Origin: Diploscapter coronatus
Lineage: Eukaryota; Nematoda; Chromadorea; Rhabditida; Rhabditidae
Direction of reading: 5' to 3'
Length of the DNA stretch: 64,000 nucleotides
Assembly: GCA_964036155.1 (NCBI GenBank)
Contig: OZ038422.1
Location: 53,343,201 to 53,407,200 of the forward strand
In this document: positions 38,901 to 52,601 of the stretch, piece after piece
Layout: every line of letters starts with the position of its first letter
How positions within the stretch are numbered: position 1 is the first letter of the stretch
Program-made: the position numbers and the translations under genes
The notes under the pieces: generated by a model
What the model was told of the DNA's origin: nothing
Database searches by the model: none
What the model saw: the letters and a program-made list of their open reading frames with translations, nothing else

Positions 38901-41900
38901 AAAGCAAGCAAGAGTCATCTTATCAGTATTATCAGCGAAAGACTTCAATAATCCCCCAATTTTCCTCCAGGAACCATTTTCATTTCGTTTTTCTCTAAGA
39001 AGCCTCAAAATTTTCCTTATTTTTGTGGCGTTCGATGATTATAAGGCAGAGACCGCGCTTTTTGGGCGAAGAAGGCGAACTCCTCTGGGATTAGAAGAGA
39101 ATGGGCAGTTGAATCAGCTGATAGAGGTTGCGAGAAATGTTGATGCAATTATTACTGAAGAAATTAGCACCTTCTGAAAAAAAATCCAGCCAAGAAAAAA
39201 CCTAATTTAGATGATCAGTATTTTATAACTTTCTGAGATTCGACGTCATTTTATTACGTCCCAACTAAGGTAATTGTGATAACTTGTCTGGGTTTGATTG
39301 TTCTAAATTTCTGTGGTGATCCCCTTTCTCGAGGAATTGAGTGTTGAAATGGCCTCTCCTGAGTCTGAGTCCTGAGTCCTTCAGCCCATTTCCATTTGGT
39401 TCTGGCCCTCTTCTCCTCGCCCCTTCCTCTTCAGTGCTCATATGCTATGTGGCTGTCTTTCCCTTCCCCCTTTTCCGCTGGGAAAAATGCTGCCTGAGGC
39501 ATGGCTGTCCGTGGCGTGTGGTCACCCTCTCCCCCTTTCCTGCTTCTCTAACTCCCCCAACCACAGCTCTATTTTCAGACCTCTCTGATTCTTTCTTCAA
39601 TCAATTTCAGGCTGGCCAGTTGTTTCTTCGCGCTCGAAAAAGAAGCACGCACTATACGAAGAGAAAAAGACGAAGAATGGCAGAGAGAGAAAGAGAGGTG
39701 CATGTGAAATTGGAGACGCACAAAAAATGAAAATATAGAGAACTATAAATAAAACATAAAACGCAATATATCGCAAAGGGAATAATCGACAGAAATCAAG
39801 TGAAAAATGGCTGAAAATCAAAATCCACATAAACAGAATAAGTAAAAGTAGCTGTTTTCAAAGCGAAAATTCAATAAATCTTACGTGGAATTCGAAAAAC
39901 TCGGATTTGCTGAGCCTAATCCCGAAAGATTATGGCTTATCTTTGCTGAGTTGTTGATGGTGCCAAGGTATTTAGTTATTTGTTACTTGTTGATTGTGTT
40001 CTGCCTGGCTGCCTTTTCGAAGCGAACGGCTTATCAGTCTTTATCAATTATCAGCTTTTCTTTGCGATATTCTCGTCTTCTGCTTCGTTTTTTCTGACTC
40101 AGGGCTCGACCACTTGGTGCAATCGGCGAGACACACGCGATGCAGTGAAGTATCGCAGACGATTTTACACCGAAACAACACATGCAAAGAAGTATCAGAG
40201 GCAGGCAGGCAGACTGAAGCTATCGGTCCTTGGGCTGCGAGCAGAGTGACACTCTCTTCTCTCAAAAATCCACTGCTGCTATAGTTGTGTGTCGCTTCTT
40301 TCGTGCATCACAATTTTTATGCTCGTTTTTCGCTTCCTCCTTCTCGCCATCTCAATTTCTTCCTGCGATTCTTCGGTTTTTTAAACATCGGCACACACCC
40401 TCAAGCACTCTGGCAAGCAGTTTTTTGTCTCTCAAACGACAGCCCCGGTGTGTGGATGCCGTCGTGCTTGACTGCTGCTTTCGTTGTATAGTGCAATCTG
40501 TCAAGCTCTCAGGCCCAAGCTCATGCTCATTGTCTCGTTGCCTGCAGTACAGTGATTAGCCACTGATAGTGAGACGAAGTATATCTTCAGTGAGGGGGGA
40601 ATTAGTAGCCCATTTGGTCTTTAGTCCCCTTCAAATGTCTTCATTGTAATTGTACAGCCGAATAAAATTGACCACCACAATATCATCCCATCTAACAAGA
40701 TGCAAAGTAGAAATCATCAAAAGTGCAAATATCGACTTGACCACAGAATATCATCATGAGATTGGTGAATAGCACGCAGAAAACGCGAATTATGCAGAAA
40801 AGCTGTTTTTTCGCCAGAAAGAGAGCCATTCACATAAATAGCCGAGAGCCCCGAGCAGAGAGGGACTACGGTGGATTGAGGGACTGAGGACTGGTGGGAC
40901 AGGAGCAGGGGAAGGGGCAGGAGCAGGAAAAGGAAAATCTGCCCGCCGTTGAAGGCTGAAGGAGCAGCCCAGTCCCTTTCACTCGCAGAGCACGGAAAAT
41001 GTCTGCGCAGTAACCCGATCACCCCTTCTTGAGTACGTCTCCTTTTTCCGAAGTATGTTTCTTCCTCTTCTCCTTCTTCTTCTTTTCCTTATCAGTTATC
41101 ATATCTTTCTAAAAATACCTTCCCTCATACATATTCTGAATATAGCATTTATTACTTCGCCTTCTCATTTATGGGTATTCCTTTTGCAAGCGAGATTCAG
41201 CAGTTTTCCCTTTTCGCAGCTTAGTTTCCAATTATATCCTTTTTACTAGTCGCTATGTGCTTCGCAGCTTCAGGCAGCTTGCCAGTCTTTTTTGTCTGCC
41301 TGCTTCTGCCCTCTCGCATTTCCCCACTCTCTTGTCCTGCAAAAATGGCTCGCCTCTTGCATTGCTCTTCTGCTGTCCAAGAGACTCCCCACTTTCCTTC
41401 CCCTTCCCTTTTCATGAGCTGCTTCTCCTCCACAAACGCCCTATAGCCATCCACATCCAACAAGAAAGAATATAAACTAGACGAGTAAAGAAGCAGACAG
41501 AGGGGGGAAAGATGGAAAGACAACCGGGATACGGCATTGGCACTTTGAATTGAGCAAGGAGTAAGAAGTCACATGAAGATGTTCTAGAGGAGATACAAAC
41601 AACCAAGTTGCATGACATTTCGAGGCAATTAACGCGCAGCCAATTTGCAAAATTGCAGGATTCATAGAAAGTCATACAAATGCAATGCAGAGAGGGAAAA
41701 TGCAAATACCAACCAAGAAGGAAAAGCGAAGATAAAAATTACTCGAGAATTTATAGAATGCTGAAAGTGAGTCAGGGGTTGGAGGAAGACTGAAGAGGAA
41801 AGAAACGAGAATACGGTAGAGCCAGGATTGTTTGCATAGGTCGCGCGATTCAAGGAGGAGAGCACCAAGAACAGAGATTGGAAAGGAACGGGTGTACGGT

Positions 41901-44779
41901 AGAACAGGAAATCATTGAAAATTAGACTACAGAATACAAATTTCTTTAAAGGATATACGTACAAATAAAAATTTCATTAAATGATGCACTGACAAAAGAA
42001 TAAATTATGTTATAAATTTTTTTTTAAATCACGAAAAAGACTTACCTTCCAAACGATGAATTCGAAAATTGAAAAAAAAAAATCTCCTAATGGACAAGCT
42101 GCCAAACTTGAAACGTCGAAATTGGTTCCGGCGAAATTCGATAATTCAATAAATGGAAACTGGTGGGCGATTTTCGAATACGTGGTCGAAGTTATTGGCC
42201 GAGGCTTGAAAAAAGTTGAGAGGGGAAAAAGCCGCTGGCAAACGAGCAGAGGGGAAGGGGCAGACAACTCAGGGCCCAGTCCAGCCATCTTCTACTTCAA
42301 GCCAAGCCGCCCTGTGGCCTTTTTTCTCCCCCTCTTTCCCCTTCCCTTCTTTTCCCTTTCCCTTCTCCCCTTCCCTTCACATACCGCGTGGCCAGCGGCA
42401 GCATTTTGTTGTGTGTGTGTGTGTGCATGTATATGTGAGCACGGACGAAATAGTACGCAAAACGAAGAGCACCAGACAGGCAGACATAGAGACAGACAAA
42501 CAGAACAACGAAAAGAGTAAAAGCATCTGCGTCTCTTGCCCTCAGGCTGAATAGCAGAGCAGAAAAAAAGCCAAGGGAAGGGGTCCAGAGAGAGGAAGGA
42601 AGGCGAGAGGGCGGGACTTGAAGACGACCAGAAAAGACCAAACCGAGAAGGGCTCGCAAAAAGCGGGAAGGAAGAAGAAGGGAACGCGAAAGGCAAAGTC
42701 AGAGCAAAAGATACAATCGGAAAGTAGGCAAAAGTACACCAAATAGAACGAAGACAAAATTGTAGCTGTACTGCAAAGTACTCGTACTCTTTAGACTACT
42801 TATCTGATATTTGTACTATCTTTTCAATCCAATGCGCAATGTGAATGCGAATAAAATAAGATTTTCAGAGCATGATATTTGTAGTTCGTAAAATCTGATT
42901 AAAAAAATCATTTAGATCATCAAATTAACGAACTAATAAAGCAGAAAAAACGACCAATTTATAAACCGCCCCCATCCTCCCAATTTCTATTGTCAAGCGT
43001 CTCCTCAATTTTAGACCCTTGCTTGGTCATTTTTGCTGACGGCAATCTATAAAATGGAGAAATTGGGAGAGAATAATGAGTGTGTCAGTTTGAAAAAATA
43101 AAAAATTGGAAAATATATAATCATCAAAGGATAGTGGATAGAAAACTAAGAATATTGATGACGAAAGAAAATCCTAGTAGAATTTGAACTTGAATGAATG
43201 TTTGCTTGCATATTTATTGCGATAAAACAGCATCGAAATTGTTGTTCTTTCATCATTCCACTTATTTGGCTCACCGTAAGACCTCTAATAGAAGCCCTGG
43301 GGTTTATTAATTTCAATACCTCTGGAGGGAAACTCCAAATAGAGGGGGATGATCGCTATTTCTCAACCTAATTTCCCGAAAAATTTGTGTCATTTTTGGT
43401 TAATTTTCGGTCCAATGTTCTAAAATTTGCAATTTAGTGATAAAAGAATGCTATTCATGCGCATTTTAGGCTAACTAGAGCATTGTAAAACAATTTTCGA
43501 AGTATATATATACCAGAAAATAGCTAATTTTAGAATGGAGTTAATATTGAAGGAGAGCTTCAATAGTAGAGGTTTTACAGTATCTGCAGTTTTTCAATCA
43601 AAGAGTGAATTTTCAAAGCCTGTGTCTTACTTTTGGAACCGTCCAAACTCAATTCATATTTGTCCTTTTCATCCTGGCGAATACCTACGTGAGATATTGA
43701 AGATAGATGAGGCTTTATTTTAGGGCTCTCGTGTGCTCGTCTTTCTAGACTACGCATAATTGAAAAAAAACCGGAAAGGAGAATTTACTTTAAATTATTA
43801 TTTGCTCCAAAATGTTTTAAGTCAAAAGTTTATCCTTAGACTATGGACAAATCATTAGATCACTCAGTTTTGAAAATATGGACATCTGTCATGAATCGGT
43901 AAAAGTTGTACTTTTTCAACGATAGTCAGTATTCCATTCTAATAGTAAGATTTAGATAGATTCAAAATGTCAGAAAACTCTAAAATAAACGAGCGAATCG
44001 AACGGAAAAATAACAAAAAATTCCCTACAAGAGAACTTTCTGAAGTGTCCACCTCCGATTTGGTCGATTTTTGCATCAAATGGGTATTTCGAGATATGGA
44101 TAACGGATCTGAAATCATGCAGCGCTAAAGTGAGTCTGTTACTGAGGAAAACCGATTTATGTGGTAGAGGAAAATGCGCTAATTCCAAATTACGATTTTT
44201 CATGAAATATCTTTTTTGAGAAAAAAATGATCGGAATTCCTTGCCGGAAAGCTTGCACATGAGCACTTTTCGATCTCAGAATCACGATCTACGCATCTAA
44301 ATACTCTTGTGCTGCAAAAATCAGCCAGATCTGAAGCGACACTTCTGAAAATTTCTTTGTTGGATTTACACTCCCAAAATTATAAATTGAAAAAGAAAAA
44401 CAAACAAATCACGAGCTATCAAATGGAAAAATGAAACTGGGAACAGCCTTGGAAGCAATAAAAAATGAAATTCAAGTAGAAACTCGAAATGATAAGCATG
44501 AAAAGGGTAACGCGAGTGATAAACGTAAATTGTGATAGCGAGTGGACAAGAACGAGTAGATCTTTTCGCAAGACAGAAGAAGAAATGGCAGAGCAGTGGA
44601 AAGATAATCGAAGATAATAGAAAACACGGAAAATGATGATCACATGACGTTGCTATCAGAAAGATCAGCAAATAAATAATCGAAAGAATAAGTCTAGAAT
44701 TTAACAAAAATTAAATTAAGTAAAAAAGACTAAAATAGCCAAGTAGAACTGTCACAAAGGTTAAAATAATGCTAAAATT
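29901..44779. other. large gene desert with purine/pyrimidine strand blocks
   Basis: About 15 kb contain no exon chain I can support. Long tracts have a purine-rich + strand (for example 30.8-32.3, 33.3-34.3, 35.2-35.5, 42.5-42.75 kb). Shorter tracts are pyrimidine-rich (36.5-36.8, 39.3-39.6, 40.0-40.5, 41.05-41.45, 42.3-42.4 kb). Long frames in these tracts are compositional. The frame ending at 30386 on the minus strand has a more coding-like acidic end (SLEDEAESDTDLKHF) but no convincing splice partners. The interval may be regulatory DNA or a large 5' intron of bcl-11. Confidence 0.4.
42408..42425. repeat. GT dinucleotide microsatellite
   Basis: A run of about nine GT units directly after a pyrimidine-rich tract, itself followed by TGCATGTATATGTG. 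Confidence 0.85.
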
Positions 44780-46732
44780 TCACTGATTGAAAGTATTCTG
44801 CAAACTTTTCGGGTTATGCGATTTGATTTCAAAATTGTTCTGCTTGACCGATATCTCCCACATTTCGTCGAATTTGTTCTTCATCACACACGAATTTGGA
44901 ATAGATTGTTGTCCATCTATAATTCCTGGGGTTCGCGCAAAAATGTAGCTGTAATCCAGACGACGTTCGATATCTATGAAGATATGTCGTCGCCTTCCTT
45001 GGCGATTCTCGTAAAAATTCTAAAATTTTAGAAAGGGAATATCATAAATCGACTTTTATTCATACTCGAATAATTTGAATGATTCCATCAGTGTCCATTT
45101 GGGATAAAATGCGCAATTCCAGAAATGTAGCTTTGTTGAATAATCTCAAGATATCCTTCTCGTTTACCGATAGTCTTTCGCCATGAATTTGGACCACTTC
45201 AGCCTGAAATTTAAAATTCGATTTTTTAAAGAAATCATAAAGTTATATGGAGTGCTTCTGGTATCATGATATGCAAAGTGAAGTAAGATAATACTATGCT
45301 CTCACTTCAACATTATTTCATATCATATATGACATTATCTCAAGTTTTTGAGATTTCTATTGACGATTACATAAACAATCTAATAATTCTCACCGTATTC
45401 AAAATTTCATGATACAACATCTTATCGCTCGGATGTGTTAACGTCTGTACATAACTGAAATTAGCTTCACGTATCCCTAAAAAATTTACCAATTTCAATA
45501 AAAATTACATGCTTCTCGCCTTTTCCGAAAATACTGTTAGAGAAAAATTCAATTGGATTGAAGACTAAATTATATAGATGAACAGTTGGTTGCCGGCGAA
45601 TGTTTATTCTGTTGTGACCGAAATATGGTGCCAATTTGTACCAGAAATTGATATTATCACTAACGTCCTAAATGACTTTCAATTAATGAAATTGCATTAA
45701 CCAAATCTCACCAAACAAAAATGCCGTATCACAAAACAATCGGAGAAATAGTGCAGAAATGGAATAAAACTATTGAAAATATCTTCCCAAGATCTATGCC
45801 GTACTACTATTGCTTCTGAAATCAGTGCTTTGATTAATTTTCTAAATCTACTATGGCTGAAATCATACCTTGACCATCAGTTTGATTTATCTTCTTCATC
45901 AATTTCGCAAGATTTTTGAAATCGTGTTCTTCAGATTTACTATACTGGTCGCAATTAGTTCCGCATTCACATTTCCGCCAAAGCTTAATTCGACAGAGCT
46001 TCTCGTTGTCTTCTATCCATCGCCAATCAACGCTGTTGGCAACATCACTCGCGTGATACACGATTAGATCGATACATTCCAAATTCTAAAATTCGTTGTG
46101 CCAATGGCTTTTCGTATAATTATGCAAGTGGAACCTTAATTATAGTCTCATTGCCTAAAATTTTTACAGAAAAACGTATCGTAATGGAAATTTTGGGGTC
46201 TACTTTCCTTTAATCAAAAAGAAAGTTGTATCAAACATCGATTATTAAATGATATTTTAATCGATTTGTGATGAATAGGTAGAGCTATAATTAAGAGTCG
46301 ACCTGCTTATTGTTCAAAAATTTGAACTTGGCAAGTTGAATTTCATACATCGATTCTGATGATGCTCAATAGATTTTAGAGATTGTCAAGTGATAAAGTC
46401 ACGCTAAATCATCAGAGAAATCTGTCCGATGGATAGAATAACAGTTTGCTACAAAACTTTGAAAGTTGCCAAATTTTTAACCACAATATATTTAATTCTG
46501 AAATAATTCTTACGAAGAAAAACTCGCATAATTCATTCGCAATTCCAGGAGTAACCCAAATTTGCAGCCTCAAATCAAAGGCTTTCTTCACAAGTCGATG
46601 TCGAAGCGGACTTTTCGCAGAGTGAGCGATTGAATACAGACGTCGATTCACTTTGATCGTCGAAATGAGGTCGTGAGTTCCAACATATTGGAGGATTTCT
46701 TCCACGATTTCTATTGGGAAATTGCAGATCAT
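44780..46732 (-). CDS. F-box protein, tandem family member A (377 aa)
   Basis: Seven exons join in phase: 46514-46732, 45869-46085, 45712-45815, 45535-45667, 45394-45476, 45066-45203, 44780-45019 (TGA). The N terminus is an F-box: FPIEIVEEILQYVGTHDLIS followed by NRRLYSIAHSAKSPLRHRL. The F-box should bind SKP1 and place the protein in an SCF ubiquitin ligase. The remaining 330 residues are shared with the two paralogs upstream (conserved stations ECIDLIVYH, RIKLWRKC, MLYHEILNT) but match no domain I can name. They presumably select the target. An acceptor lies 11 bases before the ATG. The gap to the stop of member B is only 172 bases, so the two could be co-transcribed. Confidence 0.85.
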
Positions 46733-46904
46733 GGCAACTTTTCTGTAATGAAAAAATTTAAATTCCACATTAAACTCGATCAACTATTTCAGTGTAAAAA
46801 CACTATAATTGTAGAAAGGGTCAAATTCAAGCTAGTATTTCTTTATTTATCCTCGATAATATTTCTAAATCTAATAAGTGATCTTCCCGACAAAATATTT
46901 CATT

Positions 46905-49034
46905 TTAATGTCGATAATTCTTGATCCAAACAGTCCAATGTTCGTGCTGCGCATCTTTGACGACAAATTTCTGACCAAATCTATTCGTAATCACTACTGA
47001 TTTGAATTCGCTGTCATTATCGATTTCATACGAATTCTCCGGAATCGATAACAAAAAATCCATGAATTCGAGTTTTTCCGTTGTCATAATTCGAATATTC
47101 CTTTTATGGGCTTGATGGTTTTCATAGATGCTCTGAATGAGTTACTAACAAATTTAAAGATAAAATAGAGAACGCGAGTGGTTTTTGAAATGATAAGTAT
47201 GGTGGGTGAAATTTAGCCCATATGGAAGCCCTATTTTACAAGTTTTGCCGCGAGTTTGCGGTCTACCAAAGGAAGGGGGTTGTTCATCTATCCTTTGGCC
47301 ACATTTTTGTCAAACAAACTTACTCATGAAAACCCTTCATTTTCAAAATACTTTAGATGCCGAAAAATCACTTTATAAAATCCGCTTCAAAAATTCGACT
47401 CCACTTGCGCCCTCTAAATGAAAATTAAAAAAAAAAAAATCTTACTTTGACAAATCGCGCGATACCGTTTGGCGTAATTTTATTAGCAACTCTCAAATCT
47501 AACAGGGGAGTATTTTCGAATAAGCTCAATATTTTATCATCGTCGAGTGGAATCTTAGGTTGGCTTATAAAGACGTATTTCGCCTGAAAATATTCAAGGT
47601 TGTAAATAAGTTTCAATGTCTACCCTACCGTTTTTATAATTTCATGATAAATCGACTTATCATTTTGGTCACTATTTACGTTTATTCTATGGAAACAGAT
47701 TTCATCGAGACCTAAAATTAGGAATAAAAAACCATAGCATTTTAACGAATAACCTTACCTCTTGCGAAAAAAGGATGATCGAAAAAATCAGTAATGTTGA
47801 CAGTTAGCGTTGAAAAGCTGACAGAAGGTCGACATCGAGTCAATAACGGATGTTCTTCGAAAAACGGACTGAATTGAGACCACATTTCTATTTGGTACTG
47901 GAATGACTGAATTATTTCTATTACGTTTCAAAATAGTGTGAAAGAAATATAATCATTACTCACCAGAATAAACTCCTTGACCACATAAAAATTTGTAATT
48001 TTTAGAAGAAATTGGAAGAAATTCGATAGAGCTTCACCCAACGATTTATGATGAACCATAATTGTCAGGTTACCTAAAATCGTGATTAAATTAATTTTTA
48101 ACTCAGTACCAGAGATAAAATAGATATTCAGATAATTTGCCTGAGTCCTTAATTTCACCAAATTTCCCAATGATTCTGTTCGTATTCAATAGTTCTTCTC
48201 CGTCAATTCCCAAATTATATCCATCGAGTTTCGAGTTGCATTTGCATTCTCTCCAAATGAAGATAATCAGTCGTTTTTCATTACATTGCTCTTCGTCTTC
48301 ATGGTCCAAATGAGTTATTATCAAATCGATTATTTCGCCTTTCTGAAATTTTAAAAGTTACCATGATTATCAATAAATAAAAAACTAGAATTTATCAAAA
48401 CATAGATAGATCGCAGACAATTAATAAAAGTAGTACGCAAAAACCAATGAAAGTAGAACATTTAGAAGCTGATTCGAATGAAAGGCTTGAATCTCGAGAG
48501 GAAAAGAAAATATATATTTTTATACTAGAAAATTTACAAAGCTATTTTTTCCTGATTTTTCTTTTCCCACTATTAGATATGATACTAAGGAACATTTTCG
48601 TTTCCGGAATATGCTCCCAAAACCTGACTTGAGCCGATCAAAACGTATAATGAAAATTTCAAATCACTCGTTTTTGTTTGACATGTAGAACGCGTTCACG
48701 CGCATCAGGCAGAATGTGTACTCGATTTTTCCTAGGCGAATCGATATTGTGAAGTTTCCTTTTACGTTGTGATGATAAGCCGATATTAATTCGTTAATGA
48801 TAGTCAAATTCTTACACCACAAGGACACCGCATCCACGGACCGAAAGACTTTCGATTATTTGTGCTGATGCAGACTTTGAAGAGCTGCTTTTTGAGTCGA
48901 TGTCTGAGCGGACTTTTCGCAGAATGAGCGATTGAATATAGACGTCGATTGGCTTTAAGCGTCGAAATCAAATCGTGAATTCCGACGTTCAGCAGAATCT
49001 GCTCAATAATTTCTACGGGAAAATTATTAATCAT
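46905..49034 (-). CDS. F-box protein, tandem family member B (366 aa)
   Basis: Seven exons join in phase: 48816-49034, 48159-48342, 47964-48073, 47759-47897, 47629-47711, 47446-47583, 46905-47132 (TAA). The F-box reads FPVEIIEQILLNVGIHDLIS then NRRLYSIAHSAKSPLRHRL, almost identical to member A over the second half, while the rest has diverged strongly (GEIIDLIITH, IFIWRECKC, SIYHEIIKT). A TTTCAG acceptor sits seven bases before the ATG, consistent with trans-splicing. The last intron (about 313 bases) is far longer than the others and may carry a repeat. It is probably a SKP1-binding substrate adaptor with an unknown target. Confidence 0.85.
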
Positions 49035-49507
49035 GATGTTCTGAAATTTGCTCATTGTACTAATTTTAACTCCAACGAAAAATTTAGATATACTATCGAT
49101 AGTGTTTCGGACACTTATAAAAATTAATTGATTGCGCTTTCATAAGAAATAATTTATTTTTTATACTTAAGTTTCCTGCAAACATCGCTGAGTGCAATAG
49201 CAGAACTATGAGAACGGGATAGTGGTTATAAATCTAAAAATAAGACAACACTCAACAAGCGGTTTTTACGAGTAATTTATTCAGATACGATCTTTCTTCT
49301 ATAAATAAAGAAAGAAAGTCATAAACAACTTACACTAACTTTATTCACGAATAATATAAAAGGCATAAAAATATTTAATTATAATCGAAAAAATCTACTC
49401 GTAAGATTCGTAAAGCTTATTGAAGCAAACTTTTGTACAATTCATTTTAAAGGCACATTCAATAAAAACCCTTCTTCTGATGGACTAGCAAAAAGTAGCT
49501 ATTATAG

Positions 49508-51344
49508 TTAAAAGTAAGTAAAGAATAATTCACTGACAGCGTTTGAAGCATACGAAATCAGATTAGATGCTTGCGTCCAGAATTGATTCGAATCATCTTC
49601 ATCAGTTTCATACGGCTCGATGAAAATCATCATGCCGAAATCGAGTTCAACAGTTTCCGCGTAGACTTTCCACTTCTGGTTGAATTTGTTGGTTATAATC
49701 ATTTCGATTTCCTCCTCTTCATTTTTCACGAACATTTCGCAGGAACCATAAGGAAGGGTTGAAAAAGTTCCTTCGGGCCATATATTGTTCCCGGATTTAA
49801 TGATAGCATTTTTGTTCTTCGGCTGACGGTTGTTGTACAGATTCTGAAATTATAGCTATTTATCCGAGATTCATTATTTTAAAAATAATTTTACTTTAAT
49901 CAGTTCAGAGATTCCACCTGCTGTTACCATCGTTTGACCCAGAAGATGCAATTCAACAGTTACTCCAAATAACACTGATAAATCATTGTCCTCGATTTGC
50001 AGGTTGTCTCCAATTATCTGCACTATTTTTGCCTAAAATAAATATAAAATTTGAGTACATTCTCGTATATAAAATTTCTTACCGTTTTCAAAATCCCGTG
50101 ATAGATCGACTTTTCATCTGATCGTTCCAAGGGACTAACATTAATGTAGCATACACTTCGAATGCCTGAAATTATAAAACTGAGATAGAGTTAAACTATG
50201 AAAATACCTTTCCAGAATAAGCGACAAGCGAAGAACTCGTCTGCGTTGATTTGAAGATCTCTCAATTCAACATCGGGTTTGCGGCGAATTGTTCCAGGAT
50301 TATTTGTGAGAAATGGCGCAAAATATTCGTACCAAAATCTGGCGTCATCACCAATGTTCTGAAAATTAACTTATAGGAAAAACTTTCATATAATTTTTCA
50401 CACCAATTTGAATCGTTTGACCAGATAAAAATTCGTCAATCCAGTCAGGAACGGCAGAAATTTCGATATTGCCTCTTGAATGGTTTGATGTCGGATTCGA
50501 ATCTCTTCTGAAATAGTAATTCGCCTTTTTAGTCAATTAATTCAAAAATTTCCCGAGTTTTTACCTAAATTATGCATTTTTCCAACTTTTTCCATCAATT
50601 CTGCTGGTTTTGCCAGATCGTATCCATTCTGCGCGTTATCAGCAATGTACCGCCGGTACTTTTCGCAGCAGTCACTCCAAATCGTAATCCGGCAGCTGTT
50701 AGGATTTTTCCACGTATCCTCCTCATATCTTCCTTCATCTTGTTCGTTCAAGCGATAAATTAGCAGGTCGATAGATTCTACTCTCTGGAATAAAATTCAG
50801 TTTTTTAAAGTCCATTGCCTATGCAGGATATGCCATAATTATAGCGGTAACAATTAAATGCAAATGCATTCAAAGTTCTTTGGAAATAAATTCTACGTTA
50901 TTTTCCTACAAAAATGACTAATATGTAAGATACGATATCCATTTTCTGATAATTCGGATGAAGTTCGGTTGAAATGTCCGTTATTCGGTTCAAATTCAAC
51001 CTATGTAACGTGAATAGGTACCGCTATAATTATGACTCGCTCTGTAAGGTTTTAAAGAATGTTGGAAGTCAATTGATTTGACTAGTCTTTTATACCGTCA
51101 AAATCGTGCAGAATATTTGAAAATTTACATTCGAACAGTTGCATTCTTTGATATAATTGATGCCATTTTTGATCTGCAACTCGAGAGCCAGGGTTCGTTT
51201 GACGAGTCGATGTCTGACAGGGCTTTTTCTTGAATGAACGATGTCATATAGACGACGATTTGATTTGAATGCAGCGATTAGATCGAGAATTGGCAGTTCC
51301 AATAGCACTAATTCTAATATTTCAGTGGGAAATTGGCAGATCAT
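49508..51344 (-). CDS. F-box protein, tandem family member C (415 aa)
   Basis: Seven exons join in phase: 51129-51344, 50565-50784, 50404-50507, 50208-50358, 50083-50165, 49895-50032, 49508-49843 (TAG or TAA at 49508). The F-box reads FPTEILELVLLELPILDLIA then NRRLYDIVHSRKSPVRHRL. Downstream stations match the other two copies (ESIDLLIYR, RITIWSDC, SIYHGILKT). The C-terminal exon is about 100 bases longer than in A and B and carries an acidic stretch (KNEEEEIEM, YETDEDDSNQ). It is first in transcription order of the three genes. Confidence 0.85.
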
Positions 51345-52601
51345 AATAATTTTTGTAGAATTATATATACTCGAACATGATGATTAGACGTAAATAAATT
51401 AAGTTACGCATAAACGCATCACTTTCAAACGCCAATAGAAATTCATTATATTAAAAATAGTGAAATTGTACTTGAAATAAACTTATTTATTTATACAAGC
51501 TGGCGAAATTTATACCAATATTTAATTGGAAAAATAAAATTATGGCAACAGAATAATATAATTTATTATGGATGTCAAAATTTTTGAATCTGCATACTCA
51601 CGAGATTATGGCAAAACTAGGGCTGAATAAAAGTCTAATAACTTATGCTAACAAATAAATACCCTAGGATTGTCTTTGAAAGAGGCTTTTGAAGATACTC
51701 TCGATTAAGTGAACTTGTGAATCATACTCGACCGCGACGCGTCGCTTCAACACGTGCAAAAAGTGACTTTCGATTTTCGAATAGGAATTTTCAATTTTTG
51801 TAATTATTGCTAATTATAAACATAATTATGTTAATGATCGTCAATTAACCAGAGAATACTTTTAGTAATGCATTGCAAATCGATATAAATGTTCAGAGAA
51901 ATATTGCGAATGACGATTAAAAAAAATTTCTATAGTAAGAAAAAATGTCATTACAAAATCACATGATTTTTTTATTCATTTGGTGCTATTATACATGGAG
52001 GGTGCAAGTGAAATTTTCGTTGTGAAGACAAAGCTATGGAAGTATTTTTTCTAGAAACCTGTGGGACTAGACAGAATTATAGTAAAAAAAATCACATGAA
52101 AAACGAGTCAACGTAATCAAAAATATGAATTTCTGAAGTAGATGATCCGAAACCTTTTTTGCGAGCAAATTTTCGAGAAAGTTTTGAAAATTTTAGCGAA
52201 ATTGCCTTCCTTGACTTTGACTTCACAAAGTGAGCGGGGCTTGCGCTCTCTAGTTATGACATCGTCAGACGACATCAGAAGCCTGTAACGATGGTAATTA
52301 TCGTAATTAGAAAAAGGATAAACAGTACAAGGGGCCGTTTATAATCGATAATTAAATACACGAATAATTTTATTTCAGCATGCTTCTTCAAGTTTTAGAA
52401 TTCTTAAATGATAAGCCATATTTAGGAATCGATTTGTAGTCTGATAAAATTTGTGAAGCACCAATTTAGCAGTTTTATTCTCCTTTCTTCAATGGTCAAT
52501 TTCAAACTCGCTAATTGCAGACTTTCTCATTCAGTTGATGCTCTTTTACTATTTCCATTTCGAAATAATATTATGTTGATTGTTTAGGTCTCTTAACAAA
52601 G
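51345..52601. other. divergent promoter region between F-box array and F-box/kelch gene
   Basis: The genes on either side point away from each other, so both promoters should lie here. No exon is seen. Positions 52165-52265 carry a diverged copy, in opposite orientation, of a repeat also present at 61630-61740. A TTTAG acceptor ending at 52587, 14 bases before the kelch ATG, may be a spliced-leader site. Confidence 0.45.

Noticed and set aside
42056..42696. Overlapping frames of 112-154 codons on both strands
   Set aside because: All coincide with simple pyrimidine/purine tracts and a GT microsatellite.
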